DNA of 64,000 nucleotides from CAIYRG01 sp964446945 (GTDB lineage: Bacteria; Pseudomonadota; Alphaproteobacteria; Micropepsales; Micropepsaceae), in NCBI GenBank assembly GCA_964446945.1, contig CAYUQO010000002.1, positions 124,001-188,000 on the forward strand, given 5' to 3'. Positions 42,598 to 51,275 of this stretch are shown piece by piece. Within the stretch, counting starts at the first letter, position 1; the number at the start of each line of letters is the position of its first letter. Under the pieces are notes generated by a model, which was not told the DNA's origin, did not search any database, and worked only from the letters and a program-made list of their open reading frames with translations. The translations under genes were made by a program, and so were the position numbers.

Positions 42598-44349
42598 ATG
42601 CGTACATCATCACTCGCCGCAGCACTGCTGATCACCACCGCCCTCGCCGCCCCCGCTGCCGCCGCGGATAACGCCTTCGTCCCCGTCACCGATGCGATGC
42701 TCGCCAATCCCGATCCCGCCGACTGGCTGATGGTCAGCCGCACCTATGACGAGCACCGCTACAGTCCGCTGAACCAGATCAACAAATCCAATGTGCAGAA
42801 TCTGCGCATGGCGTGGTCGCGCGGCCTGCCCAACGGCACCCAGGAATCCACCCCCATCGTCTATCGCGGCGTGATGTACCTGTTTGCGCCGGGCGCCAGC
42901 ATCCAGGCGGTCGATGCCACCAATGGCGATCTTCTCTGGGAATACAAACGCAGCTATCCGCGCGGCGTCTCCGGCAGCGTGGCGCGCGAGAAGAGCATCG
43001 CGATCTGGCAGGACATGATCTATTTCGCCGCGCCCGACGGCTACATGGTCGCGATCGACGCGCGCACCGGCAAAGAGCGCTGGGCGGTGAAAACCGACAA
43101 TGGCGGGCAGCAGGCGGGCGGGATTCTCGCCGCCGACGGCAAGATCATCTCCAACCGCACCTGCGCGCAGGCGAAGCGCGAGAACTGCTTCATCGCCGCG
43201 AATGACGCACTGACCGGCCAGGTGCTGTGGAAATTCTACACCACCGCGGCGCCGGGCGAGTTGGGCGGCGATAGCTGGGGCAACGTCCCGGTGGATCAGC
43301 GCGCGGCCGGTCCATGGGGTCAGGTCGGCTCATATGATCCCAAGCGCAAAACGCTCTATTGGAGCGTCTCCAATCCCAATCCCTATACCCGCCTCACACG
43401 CCATGGCTCGGCCGATGCGGTGTCGATCTCCGCGCCCGCCGATCTGTTCAGCAATTCCACCGTCGCGCTCGATGTGAATACCGGAAAACTCAACTGGTAT
43501 TACCAGGAACTGCCCGGCGACGACTGGGATGCCGACCACAATCACGAGCGTGTGCTGATCCACACCAAGGTCAGCCCCGATCCGAAATATGTCCGCTGGA
43601 TCAATCCCACCATCAAATCCGGCAGCGAGCACGACATCGTGCTGACCACCGCCGAAGGCGGCGGCATGTTCGCGGTCGAACAGGCGAGTGGGCAATTCCT
43701 GTGGTCCCGCCCGTTCCCGTTCGACGATCCCAATATCAATATGAATTATATCGACGTGAAGACCGGCATCACGCGCGCCAATCCCGACAAGATGTTTAAG
43801 AAGGATGGCGACCACATCATCGGCTGCTATCACAACACGCGCGCGGTCATGCAGACGTCATATGACGAGCAGACCAATTCGCTTTACGTGCCGTTCCACG
43901 ATCAGTGCCTGTCGATGACGGCCGATGTCGAAAGCCCGACCGGCTGGGGCCCGCGCGAAGGCATCCTGCGCCCGGGCGCCGATCCGATGAAATACATGAA
44001 TATCGGCAAGATCGATGCGTCGACCGGCGAGATGAAGATCATCTGGTCGCAGCCGCAGCCGACCAATGGTTCGGCGCTGACCACCGCCGGCGGATTGCTG
44101 TTTTTCGGTGATCTCAACCGGCGTTTCCGCGCGCTCGATGCCGAGACCGGCAAGCTGCTGTGGGAGCAGGTGGTCGGCGGCATGGTGATGACCAGCACCA
44201 TTACTTATGCGGTCAACGGCAAGCAATATGTGATGATCTTCACCGGAGAGGGCCAGTCTCTCACCACGGGGCCGTTGCGTGTGGCGAAGGACAGGATGCC
44301 CGCCCCCGACCGCACCTCCAGCGGCATTTACGTGTTTGCGCTGCCTTAA
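42598..44349 (+). CDS. PQQ-dependent alcohol dehydrogenase family protein
   Basis: The 583-residue exported quinoprotein has a signal peptide (MRTSSLAAALLITTALAAPAAA) and an eight-bladed propeller with tryptophan-docking repeats such as GDLLWEYKRSYP, GKERWAVKTDNGGQQ, GKLNWYYQELPGDDWD and TGKLLWEQVVGGMV. PADLFSNSTVALD aligns with the segment holding the catalytic aspartate of alcohol dehydrogenases. There is no C-terminal cytochrome c domain, so electrons would go to a separate cytochrome. No adjacent-cysteine pair was found. Start at 42598 follows CGGGAGG. Substrate is unassigned. Confidence 0.9.
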   Translation: MRTSSLAAALLITTALAAPAAAADNAFVPVTDAMLANPDPADWLMVSRTYDEHRYSPLNQINKSNVQNLRMAWSRGLPNGTQESTPIVYRGVMYLFAPGASIQAVDATNGDLLWEYKRSYPRGVSGSVAREKSIAIWQDMIYFAAPDGYMVAIDARTGKERWAVKTDNGGQQAGGILAADGKIISNRTCAQAKRENCFIAANDALTGQVLWKFYTTAAPGELGGDSWGNVPVDQRAAGPWGQVGSYDPKRKTLYWSVSNPNPYTRLTRHGSADAVSISAPADLFSNSTVALDVNTGKLNWYYQELPGDDWDADHNHERVLIHTKVSPDPKYVRWINPTIKSGSEHDIVLTTAEGGGMFAVEQASGQFLWSRPFPFDDPNINMNYIDVKTGITRANPDKMFKKDGDHIIGCYHNTRAVMQTSYDEQTNSLYVPFHDQCLSMTADVESPTGWGPREGILRPGADPMKYMNIGKIDASTGEMKIIWSQPQPTNGSALTTAGGLLFFGDLNRRFRALDAETGKLLWEQVVGGMVMTSTITYAVNGKQYVMIFTGEGQSLTTGPLRVAKDRMPAPDRTSSGIYVFALP

Positions 44350-44425
44350 TGTGAGCAGTGGACATGCCCGCAGTTTCATTGTGAGATTACCCGGTGACCA
44401 TATCGATGATCCTTAGTTAATCCTT

Positions 44426-45295
44426 GTGAGCAATCTGCAGTACGTCAAACCGGAACGCATTTCCATGAAGCTTCATCCTGAACTCACCGAAAAATGGGTC
44501 CAGGAACTGATCGCCGCTGATCCCTCGATCCTCGGTTTAGGCGACCTTCAACTTCGGCAGAAGGAGCGTATTCAGCCTCGGGCTGGTCGTCTCGACCTGC
44601 TATTGGAAGAACCCGAAACCAAACGCCGGTACGAAGTGGAGATTCAGCTCGGAGCTACGAATGAATCTCACATCATTCGCACGATTAAATATTGGAATAT
44701 CGAACGCAAGCGGTATCCGCAATACGACCATTGTGCCGTTCTCATTGCAGAAGACATCACGAGCGGTCTTTTGGATGTAGTAGCGCTATTCAACGGCACT
44801 ATGCCATTCGTTGCAATAAAGATGCAGGCGCTCAAAATCGGTGATCAGGTGACGGTAGTATTCACAAAGGTAATGGACGAACTGACCCTTGGTTTGGTTG
44901 ATGAGGACGAAGAAGCGGAGGCTGCTCCGACCAACCGAGCCTACTGGGAGGACAAGGCGAGCACTCAAACAGTCGCGATGGCTGATCAGTTGCTGACTAT
45001 CGCGAGGGAGTTCGACCCAGCGTTGGAGTTGAAGTACAACAAATTTTACATCGGCCTTGCGAAAAATAATCGCGCCAACAACTTTGTCACCTTTATTCCC
45101 AAAAGGACCACGCTCAACTTCGAACCGAGGATAAGTCAAGCTGACGAGGTAGACGGCAAGATCGCGAATGCGGGGTTGGAAACGCTCGCATACGACAAGA
45201 TTTGGGGTCGATACCGAATCGTCCTTGGAAAAGATGATGTAAAAAAACAAGAGGCGCCGTTGAGGGAGCTAATGCGACTTGCATTCGAGCAATAG
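44426..45295 (+). CDS. PD-(D/E)XK nuclease-like protein of unknown role
   Basis: The 289-residue cytosolic protein has QPRAGRLDLLLEEPETKRRYEVEIQLGATNESHIIRTIKYW, a D...E-x-E-x-Q arrangement on a beta-hairpin that fits a PD-(D/E)XK-like nuclease core with the lysine replaced by glutamine. The N-terminal PERISMKLHPELTEKWVQELIAADPSILGLG resembles the opening of NucS/DUF91-type nucleases. A GTG start is used; ATG at 44465 is an alternative. Base composition is more AT-rich than the neighbours. A defence or DNA-maintenance role is inference. Confidence 0.7.
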   Translation: MSNLQYVKPERISMKLHPELTEKWVQELIAADPSILGLGDLQLRQKERIQPRAGRLDLLLEEPETKRRYEVEIQLGATNESHIIRTIKYWNIERKRYPQYDHCAVLIAEDITSGLLDVVALFNGTMPFVAIKMQALKIGDQVTVVFTKVMDELTLGLVDEDEEAEAAPTNRAYWEDKASTQTVAMADQLLTIAREFDPALELKYNKFYIGLAKNNRANNFVTFIPKRTTLNFEPRISQADEVDGKIANAGLETLAYDKIWGRYRIVLGKDDVKKQEAPLRELMRLAFEQ

Positions 45296-45522
45296 TAGCC
45301 ACAGACAAGCACGAATGCGGTGACAAGAGCATATTCCCACTAACTCGTGACAAGCCCGATCATTGCTTCCCTCAGCGTATTTTCCCGATGCCGGAGCTCC
45401 GCAAGCCGCTCTGCCGCAGGTGGTCGTCGTCATCGTCATCGTCATGACCGGCGAGAGCTTCGCTATCATCTGTATGATCTGATGCTAAGGTAACGCTCCA
45501 CGCTAACTAGGCCAGCCGCGCA

Positions 45523-46032
45523 GTGGTTCAACAAAACGATTCAGACGATGATATCCGTGGGGCTGCGCGTGAGCATGCCTGGAGATGGTTCGAACTACAT
45601 TCGACTCAACGCCATACCATGATCCGATTTTATCTTCTGGTGCTTGGAGCAATCGCTGGTGCGGTCGCGTATGTCTACGGTAGGACGCTTTTTGTCCCCG
45701 CAGTTTTTCTGAGCTTCTTGGGAGCACTGGCGGCATACTGTTTCTATCGGTTAGACACACGCGTTTCCGATCTAGTCAAAATTGGCGAGGAAGCGCTAAA
45801 GGGAGAGGAGTTGCGTCTCGCAGGCGGTGACCGCAACCCGGCTCTAAATATGTGTGCGACCGCGGATGCGCCTAGATATGAACGGACTTACCCGTACACT
45901 TACCGCGAAAACATTAAACTTCTTCTACTTTTTGTGGCACTGCTCTTTTTATTAACGGCAGTTGCGAGTTTTACGTCGGCCTATTATCGCCGTGACGTGC
46001 TATCTCCTGCGCCTGCGATGTTAGACTACTAG
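45523..46032 (+). CDS. small integral membrane protein
   Basis: A 169-residue protein with a charged N-terminus (DDDIRGAAREHAWRWFELHSTQRHTMIRFY), two adjacent membrane helices (LLVLGAIAGAVAYVYG and FVPAVFLSFLGALAAYCFY), a soluble helical stretch (RLDTRVSDLVKIGEEALKGEELRLAG) and a third helix (LLLLFVALLFLLTAVASF) near the C-terminus. The 2TM-soluble-1TM plan is like several membrane proteins of anti-phage systems (SLATT- or RipA-like), but no family can be confirmed. GTG start. AT-rich relative to the core genes. Confidence 0.65.
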   Translation: MVQQNDSDDDIRGAAREHAWRWFELHSTQRHTMIRFYLLVLGAIAGAVAYVYGRTLFVPAVFLSFLGALAAYCFYRLDTRVSDLVKIGEEALKGEELRLAGGDRNPALNMCATADAPRYERTYPYTYRENIKLLLLFVALLFLLTAVASFTSAYYRRDVLSPAPAMLDY

Positions 46033-46078
46033 GCCGACGGCTCAGTACGGCTCATCTGCTGGAGCGATTTCGCCGATA

Positions 46079-47251
46079 TCAGGGCGTTTCTGGAAGAAGG
46101 CCAATTTCCTGCTTCTGGGGCGTCCGCACTGCGTTCCTCGAGAGACGGTCAAACATGGCGATGGCAGGATTCGATATTACTTTGCGCTTCCTGCCACGTG
46201 CGGTGACCCCTCGACCGCATTGCCTACACTGGCGTTGAGCGGCGGGCGTAAATGCCTCCATCGAACGGTCAAAAGAAGCGTTACCACAAGATTGGCAGTT
46301 CAACGCAACCACTCGATCAGCAAGGTGGGGCAAAGCTCGTTGGGCCATCAGCATACGGACCATACTCTCGTCGAGCCGAAGGCCGTCCACGACAACTTCG
46401 CAAAATGTATCGTCGTGGGTTGGTCTGCCCCCGTCTTCCTCGTAGGCGTGGACGTGAATTCCCTCCTCCTCCTCAGTCGGTGCTGACCAAATAACTGCCG
46501 GGTTTGACCCCCAAATCTGAATACCCCCTGAATAGTCAGACTGTCGGAGCGCAAGTTTTTTTCTAGACCTGACCGGAGGGCGAGGCGCAACTCCAAACCG
46601 TCTCTGCAACTGGAGTATGGGGTTGCCTATCCCCGCTACGGTATCGCGAAATAGTTGGCCGCATCCAGCACAGAGATGCGTTCGATGGGGGTGAACGCTG
46701 AACCAATCTTTGTCTAAGTGGGAATGCCCACAATGGGTACACTGCACGTGGCGCATGCCGAATCCTATGGCCGTGCTGACCATGTAATACACGGCATCAA
46801 GCTCTGATACCGTCAGACCGCCTTGTGGAAGTTTATTGCCGATCAGGGTGACAGACCGAAATGTGTGGTCGACAACCTTCACGCCGGCAGCATTCCGTCG
46901 CGCATGAACATGAATCCCGCGGTCTAATGGCAGACGAGTCGTGTCGTAAACCGGCGGCACGGCTCCCCATAATGCAACTCCCCCCCTGAAGCCGTCGACA
47001 TCAAGTTCAAGTACCTCATCGGAGCAGAGATTCAGCCCATCAGGCTGTCGGCAACGTTCGGCTGGCAATCCATATTTAGCCGTCGCGTCCGCTTGGTGCG
47101 CCACGCACCAATATCGTGTGCCGCCGTCTCTCCGCTTTGCGACGGGGACGATGCTACAGCCTCCAGCTTCGGGTTGAGCGGCGACAACATCGCTGCGAAA
47201 AAGATCACGCTGCCTAAATACGATTGAGTTCCGCGTATTCCGGGTGCTCAT
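46079..47251 (-). CDS. protein with duplicated zinc-ribbon modules, unknown function
   Basis: The 390-residue protein contains two homologous modules. Unit 1 (about 89-205) has RGGVALWGAVPPVYDT, RGIHVHA and CTHCG...CAGCG (cysteines 171/174 and 194/197). Unit 2 (about 242-350) has SGGIQIWGSNPAVIWS, EGIHVHA and CQSCG...CRQCG (319/322 and 342/345). Each ends in a four-cysteine zinc site, so nucleic-acid or protein binding is likely. Its ATG overlaps the stop of the upstream Nmad2-like gene (ATGA), so the two are translationally coupled. I recognise no named family. Confidence 0.75.
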   Translation of the reverse strand: MSTRNTRNSIVFRQRDLFRSDVVAAQPEAGGCSIVPVAKRRDGGTRYWCVAHQADATAKYGLPAERCRQPDGLNLCSDEVLELDVDGFRGGVALWGAVPPVYDTTRLPLDRGIHVHARRNAAGVKVVDHTFRSVTLIGNKLPQGGLTVSELDAVYYMVSTAIGFGMRHVQCTHCGHSHLDKDWFSVHPHRTHLCAGCGQLFRDTVAGIGNPILQLQRRFGVAPRPPVRSRKKLALRQSDYSGGIQIWGSNPAVIWSAPTEEEEGIHVHAYEEDGGRPTHDDTFCEVVVDGLRLDESMVRMLMAQRALPHLADRVVALNCQSCGNASFDRSMEAFTPAAQRQCRQCGRGVTARGRKRKVISNPAIAMFDRLSRNAVRTPQKQEIGLLPETP

Positions 47252-47823
47252 TCGGGGTACTTCAGAGAAAGGAGCCAAGATCGCAGGCGCTCGATTTGGT
47301 TTTCGTCTAAGTCAGCGCCCCACCTCCCTACGACTTCGTGAGGAGAGTCGCCGCTTCGCCTGAGAATATCCCGGAGCGCATCTAAAGTTTGTTCGCGTGC
47401 GCGTCTGATCTCCTCCGGCGACGAGATACAAATTTCATTTTTGCCAACTATGTAGTCGTTCAGACGGTCGGCGAAGGTGGAAGGTTTGTGTTGGTCGAGA
47501 GCGTGCTGACCGCCATCAGGCGAAATGATGACGTTTCCAGTCAGTTGTCCGTCCTCAAGCACATGAAGCCTCCGCTCTGGAAAGCGCTCGTAGGCGGCTT
47601 TGGCATGTATTTTTTCAGCCACTTGAAATCCACCCATCACAAATTGCGTAACGTTGGGCACTTTTCCTGAAACGACAAATATCGAACCACCTAATTGGAT
47701 TCTGCGCCGAATGTCCGGCCGGCAAGCACCCAGACTCGGATTTGGACCCAAATAGGGATCCTTTACGTGCTTCCCGAGCTGCGGATCATAGCCGCTACTG
47801 GTAATGAAAATTTTGCCGATCAC
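47248..47823 (-). CDS. Nmad2-like protein (tentative), coupled to zinc-ribbon gene
   Basis: The 191-residue protein opens KIFITSSGYDPQLGKHVKDPYLGPNPSLGACRPDIRRRIQLGGSIFVVSGKVPNVTQFVMGGFQVAEKI. The run L-x-x-C-[RK]-P-x-I-R..[LV]-G-x-x-[IV]-F recalls Nmad2 (nucleotide-modification-associated) proteins, which are small PUA/EVE-like folds in modification and defence contexts. The match is by eye and weak. The C-terminal third is helical and charged. It is coupled to the 46079 gene and follows HigA-ImmA by 15 nt on the same strand. Confidence 0.55.
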   Translation of the reverse strand: MIGKIFITSSGYDPQLGKHVKDPYLGPNPSLGACRPDIRRRIQLGGSIFVVSGKVPNVTQFVMGGFQVAEKIHAKAAYERFPERRLHVLEDGQLTGNVIISPDGGQHALDQHKPSTFADRLNDYIVGKNEICISSPEEIRRAREQTLDALRDILRRSGDSPHEVVGRWGADLDENQIERLRSWLLSLKYPE

Positions 47824-47838
47824 TTACCCACCTCCTAG

Positions 47839-48963
47839 TTAGGTGCCTTGCGGGAAGGTCCATCCTAGCTTCTGCTTTAGGGCGTTCCCCTGGTGCGGGG
47901 CCAAAATTCCTTCGTGCTGCAGTCTTCCGACAACTATGCCAGGTCCGACCTCAACTTGCTCAGCAAACTCGTGTATGGAATCATTTGTAAACGTATTCTT
48001 TTTTATGAAGTCAGATAGTGCTTTTGGCGCAATTAAAGTGTCGGCTGCAAAGTTGTTAGCCTCTGCCTCAATCAACTGCATTTCAGGATTAATTAGGTTA
48101 TCCGACAAATCCTCGGCCGCGTTATCCAACACGAAAGACCGCTTCTTTCTATGAAGTAGCACGTGTCCAACTTCGTGGAAAAACGTGAACCACATCTGAT
48201 CATCAGTCTTGTAACGGAGTGTCAGCGCAATCATAGCTTTCTTGTCAGACAGCCAACGTGCACATCCGCTGATTCCACAATTCGGTAATTCTGGTACCCA
48301 CACGACAGCAACGCCTGCCGAGGCGCAAAGCCTTTGAATAGGATCAGCAACGTCAGCGGCGCGTTCTCGTGTAAGTCGGCGCAGCGATGCTAGCAAGTAA
48401 CGTAGCAACGCCTCGTCGAAATCTGCGGTCTCTATTTCCGACGCTACTATCTCAGTTTCGCGTACCCAGGCGGAGATGGCTTCTATGCTCTTCGTGAATT
48501 TTCGCGTCTGCCGGTACGCGATTTCGTAGTTTTGCCAAACAGATTGCCAGCTTTCAGGCGATGTGACTCCTAGAAAGCTAAGTAGGGCGTTCACGCGAGA
48601 ATTGCCCTCCGGTACGGAAAACCTGAGCTTTCGCATTGCCTGGAGTGGAAATCTTTCTGCCCAGTCCGTCCACGCGGCAGTGCGCACAACGTCCCGACTT
48701 CGCGCTAGCGCCTCGTCGAATTGCGCTTGCAAATTTAGCCACAAGTGCGCTGGGCGCTGGAGCACTCTCTCCAAAGCAAGGGCCGTATTTGGAGTGACGG
48801 GCGCCTTTCTGTTGCAAATCTCGCTTACAGTTTTGCGCGTTATTCCCGTGCGACGCGCAAGATCGCTCTGCGTCCAACCATGAAATTCTAGATACTCAAG
48901 CACCACATCACCCGGATGAGGCACCGTGTTCCGCTCTACGTCGGACCGCTCGTACCTATCCAT
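47839..48963 (-). CDS. HigA-type antitoxin fused to ImmA/IrrE metallopeptidase
   Basis: The 374-residue protein starts with a HigA-like helix-turn-helix (HPGDVVLEYLEFHGWTQSDLARRTGITRKTVSEICNRKAPVTPNTALALERVL) and ends with an ImmA/IrrE domain whose zinc site is FFHEVGHVLLH (His263-His267) plus the downstream EAEANNFAADTLI glutamate. Such fusions pair an autorepressing antitoxin with a protease domain. The start MDRYERSD at 48963 follows GAGGA and overlaps the toxin gene by eight bases. The peptidase could link toxin release to a stress signal; that is inference. Confidence 0.9.
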   Translation of the reverse strand: MDRYERSDVERNTVPHPGDVVLEYLEFHGWTQSDLARRTGITRKTVSEICNRKAPVTPNTALALERVLQRPAHLWLNLQAQFDEALARSRDVVRTAAWTDWAERFPLQAMRKLRFSVPEGNSRVNALLSFLGVTSPESWQSVWQNYEIAYRQTRKFTKSIEAISAWVRETEIVASEIETADFDEALLRYLLASLRRLTRERAADVADPIQRLCASAGVAVVWVPELPNCGISGCARWLSDKKAMIALTLRYKTDDQMWFTFFHEVGHVLLHRKKRSFVLDNAAEDLSDNLINPEMQLIEAEANNFAADTLIAPKALSDFIKKNTFTNDSIHEFAEQVEVGPGIVVGRLQHEGILAPHQGNALKQKLGWTFPQGT

Positions 48964-49303
48964 GTGTATCCTCGATACCCAAAATTTCGATCGCCTTGAT
49001 TGAGGACCAGCGGGCTTTCTCGTTCGACCGATCCTTGGTCGGATGAGCCTCAACCGGGGCAAACAGGAGCCTGAACGGATGCTTCAGATCAACGGAGAAC
49101 ACCCCCGCCCGGTCAGCCTTCAGTTCATGACATCGCTCAGGGCCACTCCGCGGTGGCCAGAAATCGGCGAGCGACTCGGCCGCGTGGAGAGTGCCGTACC
49201 TATTACGTAATTTCTCGGCCATATCTGTCCCATACTGCCGCTTGCAGATGTCGTAGTTCTCTAACGCCGCTTTAACTCTGCGGTCTTTCACGGTTATTTC
49301 CAT
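48956..49303 (-). CDS. higB: HigB/RelE-like toxin
   Basis: The 115-residue protein has the RelE/ParE-superfamily layout: helical N-terminus (DRRVKAALENYDICKRQYGTDMAEKLRNRYGTLHAAESLADF) and the beta sheet carrying CHELKADRAGVFSVDLKHPFRLLFAP, where HigB toxins keep basic and aromatic residues for mRNA cleavage at the ribosome. The order toxin then antitoxin, the 8-nt overlap and the HigA partner support a HigBA system. Two operator palindromes lie just upstream. Confidence 0.85.
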   Translation of the reverse strand: MEITVKDRRVKAALENYDICKRQYGTDMAEKLRNRYGTLHAAESLADFWPPRSGPERCHELKADRAGVFSVDLKHPFRLLFAPVEAHPTKDRSNEKARWSSIKAIEILGIEDTHG

Positions 49304-49307
49304 TCGC

Positions 49308-49360
49308 GTTACCTATCAGGTAAACTTTCTGTGGCGATAGAGTGTTACCTGAAAGGTAAC
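49308..49360 (-). promoter_or_regulatory. paired higBA operator and promoter
   Basis: Two palindromes of the form GTTACCT-N3-AGGTAAC lie at 49308-49324 (last base mismatched) and 49344-49360 (perfect), centres 36 bp apart. The distal one overlaps a possible -35 (TTGTTA) on the minus strand and the proximal one covers the toxin ribosome site. This fits HigA autorepression. The rest of the 49304-49609 gap shows no gene. Confidence 0.7.
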
Positions 49361-49609
49361 AAGATTCTCGAAAATGTCAAGGCGGGCCACGCGAAGGCTA
49401 GGCTGGAGCCTTGGGGCTTCGGACTGGGCAATAGGTAACTTAGAGCGTCCCAGAAGAATTAGGGTCAGAATCACAATCGACCTAGGGACTTTGCGCGAGG
49501 CTAATTCGATTCGTCCGGCGCTGCGGCGCGGTCGCTAAGGCGGAAGCGGCGGGCGTATCGTCTCGCAGCGCTGCCCGCGTGAATCCTGTTCTGTGTTACC
49601 TTCTCCGGC

Positions 49610-50077
49610 ATGCGCCACCTTGCCCAGGTGAACATAGGCCGCGTCCTCGGCGGGCCTGACGATCCGCGCATGGCGGATTTCTACGCCAATCTCGCGTGCA
49701 TCAACGCGCTCGCCGAGCGGATGCCCGGTTTTGTCTGGCGCCTCAAGGACGCGACCGGCGAGAGCGCCATGGCGCTGCGCTGGCCGGGCGATCCGGCGAT
49801 GAATGTGAATCTCACCGTCTGGGAATCGCCCGAAGCGCTGGCGAAGTTTGTTTTCCAGACGGTGCATCGCAACATCTATGCGCGCAAACACGAATTCTTC
49901 GAGGTGCCCGCGCAGGCGACGGTTGCGATGTGGTGGATCGAAGTGGGCCACATCCCCACGCTGGAGGAAGCGAAACAGCGCCTCGACCATCTGAATGCCC
50001 ACGGGCCCAGCGAATATGCTTTCGGCTGGGCCAATGTTCCGTCGGCGGAACTCTTCCGTTCGCTCCGCTGCGCGTGA
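49610..50077 (+). CDS. DUF3291 domain-containing protein
   Basis: A 155-residue protein beginning MRHLAQVNIGRVLGGPDDPRMADFYANLACINALAERMPGFVWRLKD and containing NVNLTVWESPEALAKFVFQTVHRNIYARKHEFFEV and MWWIEVGHIPTLEEAKQRLDHL. This is DUF3291, a ferredoxin-like antibiotic-biosynthesis-monooxygenase-fold family of unknown activity. GC content and codon use return to those of the core genes, so it marks the end of the AT-rich island. It is a single gene. Confidence 0.88.
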   Translation: MRHLAQVNIGRVLGGPDDPRMADFYANLACINALAERMPGFVWRLKDATGESAMALRWPGDPAMNVNLTVWESPEALAKFVFQTVHRNIYARKHEFFEVPAQATVAMWWIEVGHIPTLEEAKQRLDHLNAHGPSEYAFGWANVPSAELFRSLRCA

Positions 50078-50112
50078 GTTTCCCCATTGTGTCTCATCCG
50101 CGGCGCTGCGAT

Positions 50113-50176
50113 GCCCCCTCCACCACGCAGCTTCGCTGCGCGGTCCACCCTCCCCCGCGCTTCGCGCAGGGGAGGA
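50113..50176. repeat. GC-rich two-hairpin repeat
   Basis: CCCCCTCCACCACGCAG with hairpin CGCAG-CTT-CGCTGCG, then CCTCCCCCGCGC-TTC-GCGCAGGGGAGG as the second hairpin. It has the same unit structure as the 57463 doublet, in inverse orientation. Confidence 0.65.
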
Positions 50177-50293
50177 GAAACCTGGGGATTTGCGTCCAAA
50201 AGGATTTCTTCGCGATGTAAAATTTTTTGCGCACCTGAACTAGCAATGAACAGCCTTCGGCCGGTAGTGACCCGAAATACAACGGAGGCAAAT

Positions 50294-50974
50294 ATGACAG
50301 TGGCGCAAGGAATCGAAGAGTTTGTTACGAGGCGGCCCGGAAGTTCCCAAAGGGAGATTTCGGTGGGACTATTTGGCCCGCGAGCAACGCAACAGCGCGT
50401 TAATCAGGATTGCGCTCTCCTCGTTGCGCGGAAGCGATTGATCCGAATAGGCTCGGGCGGTGTCGTCGATCCTTTCCGGTACTATCCCGTTTGTCATGAG
50501 GCGCAGATGATCTTCCACGCTTCGATTCCCGCCGATGATCCCGAACGCGTCGCGCGCGTGCTGGGTGAGGTGCTGTGCGGCGGCTACAATCCGTTCCATG
50601 TCGGACGGCAGAGTTTCATGGCCTGGGGACCTGCCGAGCACGGCGCCGGCACCGGGATCGAGGTCTATCCGCGCGATGAAGTGATGGTGCCGGGCAAAGG
50701 CGAGGACGGCATGGTCGAGATGGGCCATCTCGACAACCCGCCGAAATATGGCTGCTTCCATCTCGCGATCGGAACGAAACTGTCGCGGGACAGGATCATC
50801 GCCATCGGCAAGCGCGAAGGCTGGCGCGCCGTGCATTGCAATCGCGGCCGCTTCGAAGTGGTCGAGTTCTGGGTCGAGAACAGCCTGATGATCGAGTTTC
50901 TCGATCCGCCGATGCAACAGCAATACACCGCGCTGGTCAGCGGCAGGGTGAAGACAAAAGCGCCAGCGACCTAG
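50294..50974 (+). CDS. winged-helix/VOC-like fusion protein
   Basis: The 226-residue product joins two parts. Residues 1-70 (MTVAQGIEEFVTRRPGSSQREISVGLFGPRATQQRVNQDCALLVARKRLIRIGSGG) look like a small winged helix. From about residue 71, MIFHASIPADDPERVARVLGEVLCGG opens a glyoxalase/VOC-like domain found as a stand-alone protein in many bacteria; the rest (GTGIEVYPRDEVMVPGKGEDG, FHLAIGTKLSRDRIIAIGKREGWRAVHCNRG) completes it. The start has CGGAGG upstream. Whether the wHTH is a true fusion or the ancestral gene begins at 50507 is open. Confidence 0.7.
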   Translation: MTVAQGIEEFVTRRPGSSQREISVGLFGPRATQQRVNQDCALLVARKRLIRIGSGGVVDPFRYYPVCHEAQMIFHASIPADDPERVARVLGEVLCGGYNPFHVGRQSFMAWGPAEHGAGTGIEVYPRDEVMVPGKGEDGMVEMGHLDNPPKYGCFHLAIGTKLSRDRIIAIGKREGWRAVHCNRGRFEVVEFWVENSLMIEFLDPPMQQQYTALVSGRVKTKAPAT

Positions 50975-50994
50975 ATTGCGGTAACCAAATTCCG

Positions 50995-51218
50995 CCTCCC
51001 CCTTGCGGGGTTGGAGCCGTCGCACGGCAGCAGAGCTGACGTGCAGGCGGAAACGGGAATTTTCGGTTCAGAAAATTCGTGGGTGGGGGGATTTTCAAGC
51101 ATTCACCCCCACCCGAAAAACGCTTCGCGCCCGCACGCGGCGCTCCGCGACGCGGCAGACTATTTGAATCGGCGCGCCTTCGGCGCGTCCGGGCGACCTC
51201 CCCACAAGGTGGAGGTTG
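50995..51218. repeat. long variant of the GC-rich inverted doublet
   Basis: Begins CCTCCCCCTTGCGGGG and ends GACCTCCCCACAAGGTGGAG, with central GTGGGTGGGG...CCCCCACCC; side hairpin GAATTTTC/GAAAATTC replaces those of 34470 and 60527, and the right half is lengthened. No gene is supported within it. Confidence 0.7.
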
Positions 51219-51275
51219 GACGGTGGTGCCAGCTCGGAATGATTCTTCGCTGCGAAGGGGAAGCGCCCACCCCAC

